Assembly (NCBI GenBank): GCA_947652605.1
Contig: OX393581.1
Location: 29,506,788 to 29,570,787 of the forward strand
From: Elmis aenea
Lineage: Eukaryota; Arthropoda; Insecta; Coleoptera; Elmidae
Length of the DNA: 64,000 bases
Reading direction: 5' to 3'
In this document: positions 10,960 to 22,900 of the stretch, piece by piece
Position numbering within the stretch: position 1 is the stretch's first letter
Layout: each line of letters opens with the position of its first letter
The notes under the pieces: model-generated
What the model was told of the DNA's origin: nothing
Databases searched by the model: none
What the model saw: the letters and a program-made list of their open reading frames with translations, nothing else
Position numbers and translations under genes: made by a program

Positions 10960-12531
10960 TACCGGGTGTAACTAAAATGTGGTACAAACCCTTTTTTCTT
11001 TAGTTTTGACTTTACATAAATGAAATTTTAGGCGTATGATATTTACAAAAACCGGGTTTTTGAGCACATGCACACAATTGTTTCACTTCCGGTTTCGCCG
11101 GAAATGATCTCAACTTGGTTATTTTAAATGGAACCCTGTATATTTTTACATTTTTGGAAAGAGGGAGCGATTTTGGATACAACTGCACTATTTTGGTTAA
11201 TTTTTACAACCTCAAATAATTTTTGAACCAAAATTTAATTTTTTGTTAAGTGATCCGTGACCTGCATAAATTGAATTTTATTATCTCAACAATTGACATT
11301 AATGTTACTTTAATCGGCTTTGAAGGTTGCAGAATCAGTTTTTTTAAAAGGAACTATGGAGGTACAAGCGATAATTTAAATGAAGCATTTTCGAATGAAT
11401 CCATCGATACCAATAACTTGTATTTTTATTAAGAGTCTGCTTCAAAAAGTTCAAATTATTGTAAAGATTTATTAAGCGATCCTGTTAATCGCAGTAAACT
11501 GTGCATAACTGCAACAAAGCAAATCATTCAAAACAAAAACAAAGGTGCTACGGAAGATTGCTGTGGAAACAAACAAATGCTTGTTTACGTGTTTGTATGT
11601 CATTGCGGTGCCGGTGCGGTGGTGGAAAAATTATTACACAGTTATTAAATTAAAACTTATTATTAATTTAAAATTAATTCTTCAAAATATTGGTGTTGCA
11701 AAATGGAACGTTACTTTTACACACGAACAGAACAAGTGGATATGCTATTAATGTTTGGTGAATGCAGAAAAAATGCTAAGGCAGCGTGCGTTTTGTATAC
11801 TAAAAGGTGGTACCCTGATCGTCATCATCCTGTTGTAAATTATTTTAACAGTATTGAATAGAAATTTCGCAATCAACCCGCCAATAATAATGAAAGAGAT
11901 CATTTTATTATATCTGAAGAAACAGAAACGAATATTATGCACAGTGCACTGCGATTAACAGGATCTATTAATAAATCTTTACAATAATTTTTGAAGCAGA
12001 CTCTTAATAAAAATACAATTTATTGGTATCGATGGATTCGTTAGAAGATGCCCCGTTTAAATAACCGCTTGTACCACCATAGTTCCAATTGAAATAAATT
12101 GACTTCTTGTCAAAAAACCGATTCCGCAACCTTCAAAGCCGATTAAAGTAACATTAATGTCAATTAAAATTTACAAAAACGTTTTTGGGACAATTGTTGA
12201 GATAATAAAATTCAATTTATGCAGGTCACAGATCACTTAACAAAAAATTAAATTTTGGTTCAAAAATTATTTGAAGTTATAAAAATTAACCAAAATAGTG
12301 CAGTTGTATCCAAAATCGCTTCCTCTTTCCAAAAATGTAAAAATATACAGGGTGTTCCATTTAAAATAACAAAGTTGAGGTCAATTTCCGGCGAAACCGG
12401 AAGTGAAATAATTGTATGCATGTGCTCAAATATTCTTTTTTTTTGCACACATCAATGCCTATAAATTTATTTATCTAAAATCAAAACCAAAGTAAAAAAG
12501 GGGTTGTACCACACTTCATTTACACCCGGTA
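10960..12531. mobile_element. Long-arm fold-back element, tandem copy
   Basis: Copy of 5935-7506 at +5025, including the HTH remnant. Confidence 0.82.
11703..11861 (+). pseudogene. Transposase HTH (DUF4817-like) remnant, second copy
   Basis: Exact copy of 6678-6836 in tandem unit 2. See that entry for motif and doubts. Confidence 0.6.
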
Positions 12532-13351
12532 TGTCGTAGCCATAATGTGAAATCCGGAATTTTATAAAATGCCCAGCCATTTTATAAAAACCCGGCAAAA
12601 CGAGTTTTTTTTTGACTAAGCAAATAATAAAATGATTGATGATTGTTTTTAATGAAAACAAACCTATTAGCTTTATTTTTATACCTTATTTTTAAAAAAA
12701 CTTTTACCAACCTGACCCTCTATTACTGACCAAATGAATGAGGGTCAGGTTAAAGCTTTTTTTAATGAAAACAAACCGATGAGGTTAACAGAAAGTCATA
12801 AATGTGCTCGTTTTGACGGATTTGTGATCACCATCCGATTCGGTTTAAAAAGTTGCTTGGACAAAGTTTTTACACATTTGAAATATTTTATGCTTCAAAC
12901 TAGTTTCAAAAATCGTACTTTCTGGTTTTTCCCAATTTTCTCGGATACAGTTTAAGATATTTCCAATATTTCTTCGGATTATTAACGAGCAACAAATTTA
13001 GCAGCTTTGCCAAATTGAAACCTATACTCTAGCTATTATAATAAGCGAGATCCCCATGCTTACACTCGAATTTTAAACACCCTCTATTCCTGTATATAAT
13101 ATGAATATTACATTTACATAGGGTTTTTTTTCTAGGGGTACGCGGGTATACTTCTTATACCCACCTTTTTTGTCGAAAATTTGTTTTAGCATATTTTAAG
13201 TTTTAAAAATGTTATTTTATGGTTTTGGAAATAAAAAGATTTTTTTGATACTTACTTTTTTTTTAGAAAAAGAGCCCTGCATTTATATGCCCAAGACGAT
13301 TTGTCAAACAGTTGAAAACTGCATACTTATTAAATTAGGCATAGTACTTAC

Positions 13352-13615
13352 TAAAGCTGCGGAGTCGGTAAAAAAACATTTAACTCCGACTTCTAATAAT
13401 TTTAGTAGCTTTGTCTCCGACCCTGACACATTAAAAGACAAAAAAAATATATACACAAATTATTCAAAATTCAAACTTAAATGAGTTAATAAGTTAATGG
13501 CCACCAAGCAATATTTTATTTCTATAAAATTTAAACTTTGACTCGAAGTAGGTACATTTTTACTGACGACCCCACTGACCAGAAATTTCTTCTGAATTCC
13601 GACCCCATAGCCCTG
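13352..13615. mobile_element. hAT MITE, tandem copy
   Basis: Copy of 8327-8590 at +5025. Confidence 0.72.
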
Positions 13616-13855
13616 GTACTTAGCACATCGATTTTATAATAAAATATCATTAGGCACTGGGGCTGCGGTTTATTTAATCCAACCATAAAAGATGCTCCGT
13701 TTTAAAGCTTTTAATAAGTTTAACTAAATTGCACAAGAAAGTTATTACTAATTTCTGTAGATAAAACATAAACCAAAATTGACTTCATTTAAAGGCAATT
13801 TAGCAAATTATTTTATTTAAATAAATGTTCTTAAAATAAAATAAAATTACTTACC

Positions 13856-15498
13856 TTAAGCCCGCCACTCACTATTCAACGCCGCTGTACGATTGTGTTG
13901 TATGCGACTGCTGTACGATTCTGTTGGATGTCGTATCAGGCCATACACGTTACAAACTTGCAGTATGAAATTTGCATTCGCGCTGACAAAGTCGGACGAA
14001 AAAATCGTTTTAGCAGCTCTAGCTGTTTGTATAACGACAGAAAATTAAAGTAAATATTACAACAAACGAAGATGGTGGTGAAAAAAATGGCTAATGAAAA
14101 GAAGTACATATTCCCACATTAATAAATTAGAAGGACTGCAACTGTATAATGTAATTCCTTAAATTTTTTTACTTAAATATCCATCACCCTTTTTCTTAAA
14201 TCTTTGTCATGACATTGTTTTGATTTCATTTTCCAAAGACACTTTTGTGCTTTATACAGCACGATGTAATAACTACAAACTAAAATTATGACTTTAAAAA
14301 CCAGTTTTAATCTACAGGGTGGTCCACCTTTTGGTAGCAGAACTTACAACAGTCGGTAGAAAAACTTATTTGAAAGCGAATATTCAATATCAACATGGGA
14401 CCAAAAACGCTTCATTTTAAAGATACAGGGTGTTGAAATTTTCGAAAAAATATCGGTGGAAATTTCAAGTCCCACATGCAACCAGTGGCGGAGTTGTGGG
14501 GGTTCAGTTTCAATAAATTTTATAAAAAACTAGTACGGCCCTGTTTAAAATTAAACTCGAACTTGTTTTTGGGTAGAGCATTTTATTCTTAACAAAAAGT
14601 GTCTCCTGACTTTTTTCGTATTTGCCACCGTTTGGCGCGAAATTTGATTTATTTTACCATTTTCGCGAAAAATTGCTCATAAATTCGATCAAAAGTATCG
14701 CTAATATTCGAAATAAAGAAGTAATTACCGATTTTTGCAGTTTATAATAACAGAACCTGCTAATTATGAAGAAAGAAGTTTACTCTGCAAGTTGCAATTT
14801 TCTGCTTTTCGCAATGTTTTTAAATCGAACAGGAGCAAATTTTTCGCGAAAATGGTAAAATAAAATCAAATTTTGCGCCAAACGGTGGCATATACGTAGA
14901 AAAGTCGAGACACTTTTTGTTCAGAATAAAATGTTCTACCCAAAAACATGTTTAAGTTTGATTTTAAACAGGGTCCTACTAGTTTTTTATAAAATTTATT
15001 GAAACTGAACCCCCACAACTCCACCACTGGTTGCTTCTGGGGTTTGACATTCTCACCGAATGTGGTAACCTGTAAGGTGGTGCTGTATACCAAATATGGA
15101 TTAAATATATCTACTGGTTGGGAAACGGTTAAACATTATCGATATTTATTCGAAAATTTCAACACCTTGTATCTTTAAATGAAGCATTTTTGATATAATA
15201 TAATATAATTTAAAATAAGTTTTTCTATCGACTGTTAAAAACCTGCTACTAAAATGTGGACCACCCTGTATATTCTTACTAGAAGTTAATACATCAATTG
15301 TGTCCAATCGAATTGGCCAAGCACATACACTATTAAAATGTGATGGAATCCAACATAGTTATACTGCAGCAGACAGTCTTGTTTGTCTGCCGTCCAATCT
15401 TGTTGAATCGTGCCCATACAAGATCAAAAACACTTCAATTTCGTCGTGTCCAACACAGTTGTACAGCGGCGTTGGATCGTGAATGGCGGGCTTTAAAT
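13856..15498. mobile_element. TIR element GCCCGCCA..., with another element nested inside
   Basis: Ends TTAAGCCCGCCACTCAC and GTGAATGGCGGGCTTTAA are inverted, followed inward by CAACGCCGCTGTAC and its complement. TTAA borders suggest a TTAA-targeting transposon, though the right border has an extra T. A fold-back element fills 14314-15269. Confidence 0.6.
14314..15269. mobile_element. ACAGGGTGGTCCAC fold-back element
   Basis: Both ends read ACAGGGTGGTCCAC inward; arms several hundred bp long share AATTTTTCGCG, CAACCAGTGGCGGAGTTGTG and AAACTGAACCCCC in opposite orientations. Other copies: 50533-51601 and a half copy at 26250-26848. Short reading frames here are by-products of the repeat. Confidence 0.8.
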
Positions 15499-16003
15499 CA
15501 TAAGTGTCTGTTTTACCAAGTTTATAACATATTTTTATACGTCATAGTAACTGAACATTTTGCGCTACATTATTTTTTAGTTTATGTCAGCAATATGATG
15601 GCAATATTTTTTTGCTAATATTCACTCTTACTTCAATTTTTAAGTTCTAGATTATCTTTGAAAATTGTTATACAAATCAGTATCATTCTTTTACCATAAG
15701 AAACACAAGAAATTTTCAAACATACATAGTTTTTTGCATTATATGATATTAACGAATTACAATAAGAGTTCATAAGAGGGATTCTCAACGTTCCCAACTG
15801 TTATCAACTACCTCTTATAAAAATCCATTTTAGTTTCAGTATCTTTTATACACTTAACTATTCAAAAACACTACTCTGGAAATGTATTCATAACATATTA
15901 TTTTGCTTTTTAATAACATTGGCACTTTGTGTATCCTAAATGTTTCACTGACAACGACACCCTTGAAAGCCCCTCGTTACTTACCAGTTGGGATTCACTG
16001 GCT
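15499..16003. other. AT-rich sequence downstream of ZnT1, nothing recognised
   Basis: No coding similarity or repeat structure seen. It is 3' of ZnT1 gene B and could hold a longer 3' UTR. Confidence 0.4.
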
Positions 16004-16011
16004 CACTAAAG

Positions 16012-16277
16012 CAGCGATTCTTAACCGGGGGGCCGCGGCTCCCTGGCAGGCCGTGAAAGATTTTAAGGGAGGCTGCGAAGAATTTGTAAAACATTTTTAC
16101 TTTTTAAATTATTGAAATCTTAAAAAAATATATTTTTTGTTCCTTATTTTACTTGAACCATCGGAGAGATATCTTCTTAAATAAATCGTAATATTTTTGT
16201 TACTACAAACTAGGGGATCGCGAAAATATTTAAGGATATTTAGGGGGCCGCGACTACTAAAGGGTTAAGAACCACTG
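16012..16277. mobile_element. hAT MITE with perfect CACTAAAG target duplication
   Basis: Starts CAGCGATTCTTAACCGGGGG and ends GGGTTAAGAACCACTG: inverted termini with CAG/CTG tips. CACTAAAG flanks both sides exactly (16004-16011 and 16278-16285). 266 bp, no coding capacity. It lies just beyond the ZnT1 3' end. Confidence 0.88.
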
Positions 16278-16285
16278 CACTAAAG

Positions 16286-16766
16286 GACACGTTCTGAATA
16301 AGTTTGTTACTGAAAAAAAATTTATAATACCGATACTTAGATAATTTATTATAATTAACCATTTAACAAGTATCTGCAGTAGTTATAATGATTTGAGATT
16401 ACAACAATATTTACATTCTAACTTCAACTGCTTATATCAAATAGTAAAATATTAAGTTTTAAAAAACAACAAGAAAAACTTGTTTGTAACGAGGTTTAAG
16501 TGAATATATTTAAAATTTACAAAAGTTCGACATAAGCACTTGAGATCAAAAATATAAAACATACTTCACTCTTCGATTAAAAAAAATTACTAATGGACTA
16601 GATAAAATAAAATGTATAAGTTCATATTTTAAAAATTTGTAAACTACAATTGAATTGTAAATTTTAAAACAATTCACGATTTCAACACATGTTTAAAACA
16701 CACTCGCACGTTAAAGTCTAATTGAAATAAAGTCTTATAAATATAAGAAATTTATAGCGTCCATTG
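16286..16766 (-). other. Probable 3' UTR of ZnT1 gene B
   Basis: Directly 3' of the ZnT1 stop codon. On the minus strand AATAAA is at 16350-16345, giving a UTR of about 400 nt if used. No other structure seen; the signal alone is weak evidence in AT-rich DNA. Confidence 0.35.
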
Positions 16767-16964
16767 TCAAACACTTGCTTCCTGTCCATATGGAGGAGGA
16801 CGCGGATTACAAGCGCAGTCGGCTTGTCTCAAAGAATTGTTTTTGTCCAACAGTGCACCGCTTTCCATTTCATTCATTTCTTGAAGGCGATTATGCAAAC
16901 TGGCATTGCTGGTGCGTTGTCTGCATAAATAAGGTGTGTCCGCTGGTGATGGTGTGTCACGACC
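16767..16964 (-). CDS. ZnT1 (SLC30A1-like): ZnT1 gene B, terminal coding exon (65 aa tail)
   Basis: Found by phase, not by an ORF with its own Met. On the minus strand GTTAACAG ends at 16965, followed by an open frame in phase 0 starting GRDTPSPADTPYLCRQRTSN and ending YGQEASV, TGA at 16769-16767. The reading frame before the AG carries a stop, as expected of an intron. The segment is clearly richer in GC than its surroundings and rich in Ser, Asn, Glu and Cys, consistent with a regulatory cytosolic tail. Intron 16965-22257 separates it from exon 4. A candidate AATAAA polyadenylation signal lies at 16350-16345. That this is the true last exon is inference; no transcript was available. Confidence 0.72.
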   Translation of the reverse strand, partial: GRDTPSPADTPYLCRQRTSNASLHNRLQEMNEMESGALLDKNNSLRQADCACNPRPPPYGQEASV

Positions 16965-19900
16965 CTGTTAACATCGACAGTGTAGTAAAAACCGTAGCCA
17001 TTTCCCAAAGCTAAAACCCATCACCAACCATCGATGCCCTTAACAAAATTACTACTGTAAACCACCTCCTAACAGAAAATAGCAGTAAAAGCATATTCTA
17101 TAATGTTAAAAGCATTTAAAACTTTTTTTTTAGAGAAGCAGTTCCAATTTACAGCAGTGTAGTGCATCATATAATACATATATGTTTAACGCAATATTAT
17201 TAATGTATTTATTAAAATTTAAGTGCACTCATCGTATCACAGATGGTTTTATATCTTTAACAAATTAAATAAATATAAAAGGCACAGTAGAAAGCAGAAA
17301 AGAACCAATAAATAAGCAAATTTTAAGCAAGGCAAAACTAAAATCAGCTGGTTCAAACAAAGTTTTAAATTTTTATACACATTTACTAGAACCATATGCA
17401 GTCCTGCAACATTATAACCTTTTTGAGTTGTATTACATACAGGGGGTCACACAAAAAACGCCGCAAGCTGTAACTTCGTTGTTTGTGGTCTGATTTTGAT
17501 GAACAAAAAACTAAATGAAATGACTCCTCAAATACCATAAACTGAATTGGATTTCAATTTTTTTCAAGTTCAACTTAAATGTCAAACGATAGTCAATTTT
17601 TGTTTTCTAAATGGCACCATCAATTTTTTTTACTAAATCTGGTAGACATTTTTTTTCTGAATGCAATGATGTAATCATAAGTAAATTTTAGTGCTAAACT
17701 AATAAGAAATAAAAAATAAAAGTTTAACAGAAATAGGTCATAAAATTTTCAAGCGTGCTGTGGAAAACAAAAAAAATCTTAATCAACAAATGTCATTTAA
17801 ACGTCAGTGTGGTATTTAAATGACATTTGTTGATTAAGATTTTTTTGTTTTTCACGAAAATTTTTAACCTATTTTGGTTAAACTTTTATTTTTGATTTCT
17901 TATTAGTTTAGCATTAAAATTAACTTATTATTACATCATTGCATTCAGGAAAACAATTTCTACCAGAATAAGTAAAAAAAAAAAAAATAGTTGGTGCCAT
18001 TTGGAAAAAAAATTGACTATCGTTTCACATTTAAGTTGAACTTGAAAAAAATTGAAATCCAATTCAGATTATAGTATTTGAGGAGCTATTTCATTTAGTT
18101 TTTTGTTTACCAAAATCGGACCACAAATAACGGAGTTACAGCTTGCGGCGTTTTTTGTGTGACACCCTGTATACTTAGCATTTTATCATTGATGTACTGT
18201 TTTACTCAAGTTTTTTAGTTAGTTTAGTATTATAACTTAATTAGTTTAAATGTTTTAATTGTAGGTTTGTTAAATAAACATTTTTGAAATATGCTGTCAC
18301 TCTAAACTCTAAACCATAATTTAATTTGTACGACAACACCAAACATCGAATGTCAACTATTTACTTAACAAAAATTTGTTTATTATCCAATCGGGTTTTA
18401 TTGTTTTATTATGATTGTATAGGATGAATTGTTCTGCTTATAAGTTTTTACAGATAACCACACAAACTTAGAATAAATGAATAACTTTAAAAAATTAAAA
18501 CTAATCAACAGAAACAAAAAACAACCAAAACACAAAAAGGTGGTATCAATATTAAATTAAAATTTTTTTAGAAACAAACTTATTTATCATTATATATATA
18601 TATTGAGTGGGCCACCACTATGATCTCATAAACGAGATGAGATATAAAGTCAATTAATCAAATTAGACAAAATTATCTTATTTTGAACAGCTACTCAGCG
18701 ATGCTTTTTTTTTAAATTCGAGGTGCACCAAATATGGACGAGAAACTGCAATTAATAGATTTTCAAAGTTATAAATTACAGTTTTTGATGAATATAACTT
18801 TTTAAAGAGAAAGCTGCAATTACTTTAACTTTGGCAACATTCAGTTGTTTCAAACTTGCTCAAATTCTGATATAAATGACAAGTTTGCATTTGTTAAATG
18901 AAATCTATAGTTGACTCTGCTAGCTTATTTTTTTTCTTTTTCAAAGTTGTATTTTATTACCTTTTATTTCACTAATAATTTACTTAAAATCATAATGTAT
19001 TTTTTAAATGTCACATAAGTTTGTAAACGTGTTTTTATTACTTTTAATTTGTTTTTATAAACTATCAAAATAAATATGTTGTCATATACTTTTGCTAGTT
19101 TTGCTACCAGTGAAAACAAAAGCTTTTTGACAGTATCAGAGCCAACTATAGAATCCATTTAAAAATGCTACCTTGTCATTGATCATAAAATTATTGAAAC
19201 AATGTTGAAATAATCTAATGTTGCTATTTAATGCTATACAAAAATATCTACAACTGTTTAATCAATGATTGCAACTAAAGTCTGTTTTATTATTAGAATT
19301 ATTAATTAGATTTTAGATACATATGGCCAATTTTGAGATATTCTAATTTTTAAATGTATTTTCTATTTTCATGTTTTTTACATGGCACCCCACATCAAGC
19401 ACAATATGGGGATAATTTAATCTTTTTTTTAGGTAAAAAGCAAACTTTAGATTGATCTTAGTAGGCTGAAAAAAACATTTAATGACAGCAAGTAGTGAAA
19501 AGTAATTAGTAGTCATCGTCTAATTGCAAGGTATTTTATTTATTAATTAGAAACTCAAATATCTTGCTTCAGAATGCTTAAATTTGAAAAAAATACATTT
19601 AAATCAAATATCTAATATCAATATCTAATGTACAGTAATACTTCACAATAACAGCGAATAGAGACAAGAACACCGGTGTTATGTAAACTAAGGTCTCTTT
19701 TTACTTGCTAATGCATATAGCAGAAAAGTAATTTATTATTATTGTTAAATATTAAGTGCGCGATAGCAATAGATCTATCAAACAGTTTTATGAGGGCAAA
19801 ATATTTATTTACGTTGCTTACCCTTAATATATACAGGGTAGGCCAAAAGTCGGTATTGCAAGATACTACTGAACTTGCTTTATTAAAAAGTATTTTCAAT

Positions 19901-22900
19901 AAAAAAAATCTTTTGTAAAATCAGCCCAAATTTTTGTTTTTATAAGCTTAATGTACTCTTTAATATTTACATGGTCATCTACATTCTACAAGCATAATAA
20001 TTTGATGATGTATTGATGTAATTCGAGTTGAGGCTTATAAAATACAGGGTGTCATTAGTGGCGGATCGGTCGATTGTGGCTAAACTGTTTGAGATACAAA
20101 GTTGATTCAAACGGTATTCCATACAGTTTTTTCTTCCGAACACGATAAAAATATTTTGAAATATACAGGGTGAGTCACCTCTCTGGAACCAATAGCAACT
20201 TTTATATTTCAAATACAACACCCCATTTTTTATTTAATATTCTTGACCGCCTTCATTTTAGCTTTACATCGACGTAAAATAGTACAGGTTTTTATGTGGC
20301 CTTGTCACTAAAAAAAAAAATTTCAAAATTTTTCAAGGTTTTAAGTCTTTGTTTAAAAAACTCTTTTGAAGTCATTTTTCGAAGCACAGAGTTATCATTT
20401 GGTAAGGACATGTAGAAAAAATTGCTCTATTAGCTCGATACAAAAAAGTTTGAATCACGCATTCATAAATAGGTGGCAACTTTCCTGATTTTCAAAAGCT
20501 CGTAATTCAATTTTTTCAAATGCAAACCCCTGTATTTTCTTATGTCATCGAATTCGTCTTTAAGAGAGCTTCATTTTTTGTAAAGTATGTCCTATACCCA
20601 AAACTCATACTTTTCGAGATATTCGACATTTTTTCTTCTAATCATTATTAAAGCAAATAGGATGCCGTGGAAATCGAAAAAGCTGGCTGTTCACTTCACT
20701 AACCTTGTCATTTATTTCTTGAATTATAGCATTTCCACAATTAATTTCACTTCACAAGAGCAAATTGACATGATTTATTCACCGTTTCGTGTATTTACTT
20801 ACTAATAGTAGGTAGATACTTAGTCTTGTGGATTCACTTATAAGCAATAAATAAATTGGCAACCAAATCAATTTTATTGTTGTTATGAACTTTACTAGTC
20901 TTTCTAAACCTTAAAGGAAGCGCGAAGAAAAATGGAAAATGAAAGACAAATTATTTGTTGAAATCACAAAAAAAACATTAAATAATTAAATAAATTCTGT
21001 AAATAAAATAATAGAATATAAAAAAATCATTGCTATATGAAATTGAATAAACTAGTTAGCCTATAAGTGCATATTAATCAAAATGTGCGTAAATCCTTGC
21101 CGCCAGCAAAGGATTTCTTTCGCCTTCTCTCAAGCAATAAACCATATCAATTTGCTCTTGTATAGTGAAATTAATTGTGGAAATGCTATAATTCAAGAAA
21201 TAAATGACAAGTTATTGACGTTAGTGAAGTGAACAGTCAGCTTTTTCGATTTCCACGGCATCCTATTTGCTTTAATAATGATTAGAAGAAAAAATGTTGA
21301 ATATCTCGAAAAGTATGAGTTTTGGGTATAGGACATACTTAACAAAAAATGAAGCTCTATTAAAGACGAATTCGATGACATAAGAAAATACAGGGGCTTG
21401 CATTTGAAAAAATTGAATTACGAGCTTTTGAAAATCAGGAAAGTTGCCACCTATTTATGAACACCCTGTATGCGTGATTCAAACTTTTTCGTATCGAGCT
21501 AATAGAGCAATGTTTTCTGCATGTCTTTACCAAATTACAACTTTGTGCTTCGAAAAATGACTTCAGAAGAATTTTCTAACAAAGACTTAAAACCTTGAAA
21601 AATTTTGAAAATAATTTTTTTTTAGTGACAGGGCCGCATAAAAACCTATACTATTTTATATCGATGTAAAGCTAAAATGAAGGCGGTCAAGAATATTAAA
21701 TAAAAAATGGGGTGTTGTATTTGAAATATAAAAGTTGCTATTGGTTCCAGAGAGGTGACTCACCCTGTATATTTCAAAATATTTTTATCATGTTCGGAAG
21801 AAAAAACTGTATGAAATACCGTTTGAATCAACTTTCTATCTCAAAGTGTTTAGCCACAATCAACCGATCCGCCACTAATGACTCACCCTGTATAAAGGTT
21901 TCATGAAAAAGGATTATAAATATAATTACCCATGAAATTCAACCAAGTTAGCATTTAACAGTTTATATCTAAACATTGTTAGTTAAACCATAATATGCAA
22001 ACCATCACCCAGATTTTTAAATCTGTAAATTCATATAGTTTTTGGTATCCAACATGGGAGCAAATTTTTCATGATTAGCAAAGCAAATGTGCTTCTTTGA
22101 ATTTTTTTTATGTAAGCCAATATACACATGTTTCGCAAACAGCACAAAGTTTCACCAGTCCTTTAGGGACCATCGCTATGACGTAAATCAGCTAAACAAT
22201 TTATTTACTTATTAACAACATTTATAACAAATGTTCATTAGGTAATGCAAAGCTTACCTGTTTTGAAGGGCCACAGCATGTATTTAACACGCAAGTATCG
22301 TTGGCTGATGATTCAGGACAACTTAACACACAATTTTCTGTCTGTTCACCATCTTCTATACTGCCCGGCATCTGTCGATATTCTACGAACTCTGGCTGGA
22401 TTGTAGTCGAGTGAATACCTTCGTTGTGGAAAAATTCTTTTACTTTTTCAGCAATTCTCATATATTCCGAAAGATTCCGACACCTGTAACAATGTCGATC
22501 ATAGTTCATAGTTAATTTCTTTGATAACAAATGATTCAGCATGAGTGACAGCATTGTACAAATATTCTAAAAAATATCTGATTCTTAGGTGACAAGTCAC
22601 CCAGAGCTTATCAAAAATGCTGTCTATTAAATGCACAACAAATTGTGTCGGAGAATAAGCACTATTTTATTAAATAAAAATGGTTATATAGAAAATAAAA
22701 ATGCTTTGACGAATATGAATTATGATTAATACAATCAATGTCAAATCTGTGTGTCATATTGGTCACACAAATTTCTTAGATTATCAGCAACTGGTTTCAT
22801 TTTTTAGATGGATTCTAGATACTTAGTGGTTGTTACAGAAATAATATACAGGATGGACAAATTTTCAGAATGGTCAGATCATTGAAATTTAACGAAAGTT

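Larger units (their letters stand above)
8667..13685. repeat. 5,025-bp tandem repeat, unit 2
   Basis: Second head-to-tail copy. The match ends at 13685, where CCAACCA is followed by TAAAAGATG instead of the junction sequence AAAAAGTTAG. Contains the second gene A exon 1 and the same four transposons (9145-9767, 10375-10958, 10960-12531, 13352-13615). Absence of divergence means a very recent duplication or an assembly duplication. Confidence 0.95.

Noticed and set aside
16775..17014. 79-codon plus-strand open frame in a GC-rich patch
   Set aside because: The patch is better explained by the minus-strand terminal exon of ZnT1, which continues the exon 4 phase.
20587..21381. Near-identical short frames on opposite strands (MSYTQNSYFSRYSTFF...)
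   Set aside because: Mirror images caused by the inverted arms of the fold-back element 20044-21891.
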